A stretch of 10,651 bases of DNA from assembly GCA_003518885.1 (NCBI GenBank), contig DOXU01000071.1:1-10651 (forward strand), read 5' to 3'. The translations under genes and the position numbers were made by a program. This document shows positions 7,237 through 10,651 of this stretch, piece after piece. Each line of letters opens with the position of its first letter. The first letter of the stretch is position 1. This DNA is from Oscillospiraceae bacterium. GTDB taxonomy: Bacteria > Bacillota > Clostridia > Oscillospirales > Ethanoligenentaceae. Under the pieces are notes generated by a model that worked only from the letters and a program-made list of their open reading frames with translations, was not told the origin of the DNA and did no database searches.

Positions 7237-8334
7237 TTGAAAACAGGGCTTTCCTTAAAGCAGGCAGTTTGCGTTTTGGTACTTTTTATTTCGGGTAATG
7301 CATTGGTTGTTGGCATCAGTCTGACGCCCGAGCGAACAACTTGGCTTGCGATCTTGTTGGCATCCTTGTTTTATTTGCCGGTGATGCTTATCTATTGTCG
7401 CTTACTCTCGCTATTTCCGGGTCGGCATTTGTACGAAATTATCACGCTGGTGTTTGGTGGAATATTAGGAAAGGTTATTTCGGTTCTTTATATCTTGTTT
7501 TCAGCCTTCCTTTGTGACACGGTGATGAGGTGCTTTGCTGAATTTTTACAAATTGCTGCCATGCCAGCGACACCGGAGATTGTTTTTTTGATTTTTATGT
7601 TTTTTCTCAGTGTGTGGATGGTGAAAAGTGGGGTAGATAAGTTTGGGCAGTGGTGCTCTATTATGACGGTGATCGTTTTGATCGCTATTGGCCTGACGGC
7701 AGTTTTGGGTGTCAAGTACATGCATTTGGAGAACATGTTTCCGATTGGCACAATCCATTATCCCGGCCTATTTAAAGAGGCATTCTCTATATTTTGCATT
7801 CCCTACGCTGAGTCTATTCTTTTTATGAGTCTGTTCAAAGAAATTAAGCCCAGCGTCAGCCCATACAAGATTTTTTCCCTGTCTCTTGTGATTGCTATGG
7901 GGATTTTTGTGGTCATTGCCTTTCGAAACACCCTGCTTTTGGGGGTCAACAACTTAAAGATGTCTTATTATCCTTCGTTTTATGCAGTAAGCATTATCTC
8001 ATTGGGGGATTTCTTCAGCCGGTTTGAAGTGTTGATTGGCATGATTTTTCTAATCTGTAATTATGTAAAAATTACGGTGGCCCTTTTTTCGACCAGCATT
8101 GGTTTTGCCCACTTAACCAAGGTGGACCAACCGGCAAAAGTTGTGACGCCTATAGCTTTGTTGGTTGTGAGTACCTCAACGATTCTATTTTCTAGCAATG
8201 TAGAAATTAACGGTTGGCTACCTAATTATGAAAAATTATTTGTTGTGTTTTCTGTCGCCTTGCCCCTTATTATGTTAATCACCGCAGAAATGCAGGTGCG
8301 AATCCGGCGTTTGCTGCGGGTTCGCAATGGGTAG
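7237..8334 (+). CDS. Spore germination receptor B subunit (GerAB, endospore germination permease)
   Basis: The B subunit, a ten-helix protein of the APC/amino acid permease superfamily that binds the germinant in the inner spore membrane. The product has 365 residues, the normal length, and is hydrophobic throughout. It begins with the usual LSLKQAVCVLVLF segment and contains the family-like SVLYILFSAFL (near residue 84) and AFSIFCIPYAESILF (near 181) in the region around helix 6. The start is TTG at 7237, placed 6 bases after GGGGGG; no ATG nearby fits. It closes the operon A-C-D-B, 12 bases after the small D gene. No strong terminator follows: only a 5-bp hairpin at 8336-8348 without a T run, so some read-through into the fluoride leader is possible. 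Confidence 0.93.
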   Translation: MKTGLSLKQAVCVLVLFISGNALVVGISLTPERTTWLAILLASLFYLPVMLIYCRLLSLFPGRHLYEIITLVFGGILGKVISVLYILFSAFLCDTVMRCFAEFLQIAAMPATPEIVFLIFMFFLSVWMVKSGVDKFGQWCSIMTVIVLIAIGLTAVLGVKYMHLENMFPIGTIHYPGLFKEAFSIFCIPYAESILFMSLFKEIKPSVSPYKIFSLSLVIAMGIFVVIAFRNTLLLGVNNLKMSYYPSFYAVSIISLGDFFSRFEVLIGMIFLICNYVKITVALFSTSIGFAHLTKVDQPAKVVTPIALLVVSTSTILFSSNVEINGWLPNYEKLFVVFSVALPLIMLITAEMQVRIRRLLRVRNG

Positions 8335-8359
8335 GCCTCTAAAAGAGGAAGGGGCTATC

Positions 8360-8388
8360 TTTACAGAAAGTACACAATCGTTTATAAT
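8360..8388 (+). promoter_or_regulatory. Sigma-A promoter of the fluoride riboswitch-crcB unit
   Basis: TTTACA (8360-8365), 17-base spacer, perfect TATAAT (8383-8388). The predicted transcription start near 8391-8395 falls at the first bases of the riboswitch aptamer, which supports both calls. Confidence 0.8.
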
Positions 8389-8390
8389 AC

Positions 8391-8439
8391 GGGTAGGCGA
8401 TGGGGTTCGCCATAAATGTATGAAAATACTAATGACTCC
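8391..8439 (+). promoter_or_regulatory. Fluoride riboswitch aptamer (crcB motif)
   Basis: The conserved parts of the crcB RNA motif are present in order: GGCGATGGGGTTCGCC (8396-8411), the ATAAAT link, a short hairpin GTAT-GAAA-ATAC with a GAAA loop (8418-8429), and TAATGACTCC (8430-8439). The closing helix P1 can form between 8391-8394 (GGGT) and 8435-8438 (ACTC). It sits directly upstream of a CrcB fluoride channel gene, the normal context. This is a recognised riboswitch class that binds fluoride with magnesium ions. Confidence 0.92.
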
Positions 8440-8466
8440 TATTTTTTCGAAAGTAGGGGTCTTTTT
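8434..8466 (+). terminator. Riboswitch-controlled intrinsic terminator
   Basis: A 12-bp stem with two wobble pairs (8434-8445 with 8450-8461) capped by a TTCG loop and followed by TTTTT. Its 5' arm starts with GACTCC, the same bases that close P1 of the aptamer. Fluoride binding should hold those bases in the aptamer and let transcription continue: an ON switch by transcription attenuation. Confidence 0.9.
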
Positions 8467-8521
8467 CTGTTGTCATCTGGTCGTTTTGCGTTTTTATGGA
8501 GAAGAATGGGGTGGAATTCAG

Positions 8522-8899
8522 GTGAATATTCAACGACTATTATTTGTGGGATGTGGCAGCTTTTTAGGAGGCATGTTGCGGTATGCTATTAGTACTTGGA
8601 CAACGCGTTCATTAGGCGTTTTTCCTGTTGGTACATTGATTGTGAATATTTTGGGTGGCTTTATTATTGGGTTTATCATGCAGGCCAGTTTAAGTTTTTG
8701 GCCTGTCTCAGCGGAAATGCGTTTGTTTTTGACAACGGGCATGATGGGTGGCCTGACCACGTTTTCTACTTTCAGTTTGGAGACCATCCAGTTTTTTTCA
8801 ACGGGAAAATATTGGATGATGGCGATCAATATCGTGTCGAATCTTTTCCTTTCGGTCCTCTTTTGTTGGCTAGGGGGAACTACGGCCAAATTACTTTAA
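8522..8899 (+). CDS. crcB: Fluoride ion channel CrcB/Fluc
   Basis: A fluoride-specific channel that exports toxic cytosolic fluoride; it works as an antiparallel dimer of four-helix subunits. The 125-residue product has the usual length and motifs: GSFLGGMLRY near residue 12, GTLIVNILGG near 37 (pore Asn), and GMMGGLTTFSTFSLE near 69, which holds the phenylalanine box and the TTFST ion-coordinating stretch. I chose the GTG at 8522, 7 bases after GGGGTGG. The frame is open further upstream to 8327, but that part is the riboswitch and terminator, and its translation is not CrcB-like. Only one crcB is seen, which fits a homodimer. The DUF190 gene follows after 19 bases, on the same transcript. 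Confidence 0.95.
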   Translation: MNIQRLLFVGCGSFLGGMLRYAISTWTTRSLGVFPVGTLIVNILGGFIIGFIMQASLSFWPVSAEMRLFLTTGMMGGLTTFSTFSLETIQFFSTGKYWMMAINIVSNLFLSVLFCWLGGTTAKLL

Positions 8900-8918
8900 A
8901 AAGGCAGGTAATGAGAAG

Positions 8919-9404
8919 ATGGCTGTTTTATTGCGAATTGTTGCAGGTGAACAGGCCTTTTCCCCAACAGTGTTACATTGGGTTGAAAAGAATATGTGGC
9001 AAGAAGGGGTGCCAGGTGTCACCATTCGTCGCGGAGAGATGAGCTTGGACGGGCAAGGACATTTCCATGCGCCTGTTTTGGAAGATGCACAGTTTAATGA
9101 TCTGCCGCTGATTTTGGAAAGCATCTTGCCAGCAGAGGAAGGCCAAAGGTTGGCACTAAAATTAAGTAAGAACCTGCCCCATGGACAAATCAGCATAATA
9201 AAGGGCCTGGAGGAGAAAGTGGAAGACACAGCATATGATGTGATTAAAATTTTCACAAAAGAGCGGAATGCTTGGTTTAAGGAGACAGAAAAGGAAGCGG
9301 TTTTACGCTTTTTAAAAAATCAGGGGGTTATCTGGGCGACGATTACCAAAGGGGTTGCTGGATATGGACAAGATCGCATTGTGCATAAACAAAAGCTCTT
9401 TTAA
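8919..9404 (+). CDS. Tandem DUF190 protein, C-terminally truncated by an in-frame stop
   Basis: A DUF190 (PII-like fold) protein; such genes are often found beside crcB, but their job is unknown. The 161 residues contain a complete first domain, LLRIVAGEQ...GVTIRRGEMSLDGQGHFHAP...DLPLILESI (residues 4-95), and the first half of a second one, VIKIFTKER...ITKGVAGYGQDRIVHKQKLF (about 107-161). The TAA at 9402 cuts the second domain in the middle; the missing half continues in the same frame to 9542. Uninterrupted, it would have 207 residues. Start: ATG at 8919, the codon that begins the DUF190 pattern; the ATG at 8911 is in another frame. It lies 19 bases after crcB and should be fluoride-induced with it. 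It may be a pseudogene, a functional one-and-a-half-domain protein, or a sequencing error. Confidence 0.85.
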   Translation: MAVLLRIVAGEQAFSPTVLHWVEKNMWQEGVPGVTIRRGEMSLDGQGHFHAPVLEDAQFNDLPLILESILPAEEGQRLALKLSKNLPHGQISIIKGLEEKVEDTAYDVIKIFTKERNAWFKETEKEAVLRFLKNQGVIWATITKGVAGYGQDRIVHKQKLF

Positions 9405-9542
9405 ACAAGCAAGCAGTTGCCTTTGGTGATTGAATGTGTGGTGCCCGCCGACGCAAGAGATCATTTGCTTGCCATGTTAAAAGAAAAAGTGACGGAAGGG
9501 ATCATTTTCACCAAAAGTGTAGAAGTGGTGAAAAACGACTAA
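9405..9542 (+). pseudogene. Detached 3' half of the second DUF190 domain
   Basis: Immediately after the TAA at 9402-9404 the same frame stays open for 45 codons and reads as the rest of the domain: KQLPLVIECVVPADAR..., then MLKEKVTEGIIFTKSVEVV, ending in TAA at 9540-9542. This lines up without a gap against DUF190 (the DLPxVIE strand and the GLITxEDVEV-type end), with the stop replacing one codon between the His-containing strand and this segment. A GTG at 9426 or ATG at 9474 could start a fragment, but neither has an SD. Confidence 0.75.
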
Positions 9543-9646
9543 GCGCGCTTTAGGGGAAATTTGAACGGAATATCCTAGAGGGAAATCGCGGATGCACGAT
9601 GTATGTTTGCTTGGTTTATTCGCACACTATAGCTGAGGTGAGGAAT

Positions 9647-9808
9647 ATGTGCCATCGTACAGGAAAAAAAGAAAAAATACCGTCAAAAGCGCAAAAGGCA
9701 ATCGATGCCTACCATTCTAAAGAGGGGGCACACCAAGATCCGTCCGGCAGCTACTCGGGTACGCCTAAAAAAGGGGATCAACCGGAACAAGATGCGGATG
9801 ATTTATAA
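9647..9808 (+). CDS. Small hydrophilic protein of unknown function
   Basis: A 53-residue, highly charged protein with no hydrophobic segment: a basic N-terminal half (MCHRTGKKEKIPSKAQKAID) and a Gly/Pro/Asp-rich tail (DPSGSYSGTPKKG, then QDADDL at the end). It looks intrinsically disordered. I do not recognise a described family. The ATG at 9647 has GAGGTGAGG three bases upstream; the frame is open a little further to 9599, but that part lacks an SD. A weak sigma-G-like pair, TGTATG (9600) and CACACTA (9623) with 17 bases between, would place the start of transcription almost on the SD, so I do not rely on it. An intrinsic terminator follows, so it is either a single gene or the end of the fluoride transcript. 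Confidence 0.7.
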   Translation: MCHRTGKKEKIPSKAQKAIDAYHSKEGAHQDPSGSYSGTPKKGDQPEQDADDL

Positions 9809-9833
9809 TCTCCTTCGATAAAAGAATGCATCA

Positions 9834-9862
9834 AAATAGGCCGTGTGATGACGGCCTTTTTT
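9834..9862 (+). terminator. Intrinsic terminator
   Basis: AGGCCGT (9838-9844) pairs perfectly with ACGGCCT (9851-9857) around a 6-base loop and is followed by TTTTT; flanking A and T extend the stem. It ends the small-protein transcript and separates it from the radical SAM gene. Confidence 0.9.
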
Positions 9863-9884
9863 GGTAGAAAAGAGAGGGAAATAC

Positions 9885-10651
9885 ATGTTATCAATGAAAG
9901 CATGTGCTTTGTGTCCGCGAAAATGTGGAATAGATAGAACGCGGCAAACCGGATTTTGTGGGAGTGGAAGCCAGATAAAAGTAGCGCGTGCGGCTTTGCA
10001 TCATTGGGAGGAACCTTGCATAAGTGGAACCAAAGGGAGCGGCACGGTATTCTTTAGTGGCTGTACTTTGCGTTGTTGTTATTGTCAAAATTACCGCATC
10101 AGTACGGGAGGATTCGGCAAAGAGATTTCAACCAAACGGTTGGGGGAAATCTTTTTAGAACTCCAGAAACAAGGAGCGCACAATATCAATTTAGTAACGG
10201 CTACACAGTTTGTGCCCCAAGTGTTGGAGGCCTTGAATGGCGTACATTCTCAATTGAGAATTCCCATTGCCTACAACTGTGGGGGGTATGAGCGAATTGA
10301 GACGATTCAGGCATTAAAAGGAGCCGTTTCGATTTTTATGCCGGATTTCAAATATGTTAGCGAGACGCTATCGACGCAGTATTCCGGGGCACCGGATTAT
10401 TTTGTGGTAGCCACTGCTGCGATTCAAGAGATGGTGAAGCAGATAGGCGGGTTACAGTATGATGAACAGGGAATTTTGCAAAGAGGGGTGATTATTCGCC
10501 ATTTGGTTTTGCCAGGTGCACGGAAAGACTCTTTTCGCGTCTTGCAATGGATACATGCCCATTTACCTAAAGGGCAGTATTTATTGAGCTTAATGAGCCA
10601 ATATACACCGGCTGGTCCACAAAGCAATCCTGCCCCGTTAAAACGCAGAAT
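9885..10651 (+). CDS. Radical SAM protein, PflX-like (pyruvate formate-lyase activating enzyme homologue), 3' truncated by window edge
   Basis: A radical S-adenosylmethionine enzyme related to PflA; the substrate of this branch (COG1313 type) is not known. The frame is open from the ATG at 9885 to the window end: 255 residues of a family with roughly 300. The SAM-cluster motif C-x3-C-x2-C is at Cys60, Cys64 and Cys67 (GCTLRCCYCQN). Ahead of it is the Cys-rich N-terminus typical of this branch: CALCPRKCGIDR at 7-18 and GFCG at 23-26. Further family-like segments are PIAYNCGGYE near residue 126 and IRHLVLPG near 204. The start has AGAGAGGG five to six bases upstream. It stands behind a terminator, so it is probably under its own control; no clear promoter is visible in the short gap. 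The C-terminus is outside the window. Confidence 0.9.
   Translation, partial: MLSMKACALCPRKCGIDRTRQTGFCGSGSQIKVARAALHHWEEPCISGTKGSGTVFFSGCTLRCCYCQNYRISTGGFGKEISTKRLGEIFLELQKQGAHNINLVTATQFVPQVLEALNGVHSQLRIPIAYNCGGYERIETIQALKGAVSIFMPDFKYVSETLSTQYSGAPDYFVVATAAIQEMVKQIGGLQYDEQGILQRGVIIRHLVLPGARKDSFRVLQWIHAHLPKGQYLLSLMSQYTPAGPQSNPAPLKRR

Noticed and set aside
8327..8521. N-terminal extension of CrcB by 65 residues in the same frame
   Set aside because: It overlaps the promoter, aptamer and terminator and its translation is unlike CrcB; the GTG at 8522 gives the normal family length.
8496..8525. Nine-codon leader ORF whose TGA overlaps the crcB GTG (GTGA)
   Set aside because: No SD before its ATG; the overlap may favour coupling but is probably chance. 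The riboswitch already explains regulation.
8596..9042. Plus-strand open frame overlapping crcB and the DUF190 gene
   Set aside because: A frame shadow: both overlapped genes have strong family matches in their own frames.
1..10651. Search for CRISPR arrays, insertion sequences, tRNA or rRNA genes
   Set aside because: No regularly spaced repeats, transposase-like frames, terminal inverted repeats or tRNA-like folds were seen by reading.

Overview
The window comes from an endospore-forming Firmicute. The main evidence is a complete GerA-type germinant receptor operon; strong AGGAGG-like ribosome binding sites, frequent TTG/GTG starts and Gram-positive style terminators agree with it. I cannot place the organism more precisely than that.

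Layout: (1) 1-713 (+) is the 3' part of an L-lactate permease (LctP) gene, closed by a terminator. (2) 714-1126 is a gap of about 410 bases between two terminators. It holds a possible 18-codon ORF with a strong RBS and a sequence at about 932-1012 that can fold into a three-way junction with a UUCG hairpin; I cannot assign it to a known RNA. (3) 1127-3050 (-) is a MarR repressor followed by a DHA2-type drug/H+ antiporter, transcribed from a TTGACA-17-TATTAT promoter embedded in a long inverted repeat, so probably an autoregulated efflux operon. (4) 3342-4193 (-) is a YitT-family membrane protein with its own promoter and terminator. (5) 4363-8334 (+) is a tricistronic-plus-one germinant receptor operon in the order A, C, D (small two-helix protein), B, preceded by a sigma-G-like promoter. 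(6) 8360-9542 (+) is a fluoride-response unit: a sigma-A promoter, a crcB-type fluoride riboswitch, an intrinsic terminator that overlaps the aptamer's 3' side, the CrcB fluoride channel, and a tandem-domain DUF190 protein interrupted by one in-frame TAA. (7) 9647-9808 (+) is a small hydrophilic protein of unknown function with a terminator behind it. (8) 9885-end (+) is a PflX-like radical SAM protein that runs off the window.

How the parts work together: the ger genes should be expressed in the forespore and build the inner-membrane nutrient sensor that starts germination. The fluoride unit should switch on CrcB when cytosolic fluoride binds the leader RNA. The MarR/MFS pair should respond to a toxic ligand. 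The most interesting points for a second look are the in-frame stop inside the second DUF190 domain, the unassigned structured RNA candidate after the lactate permease, and the small protein at 9647.
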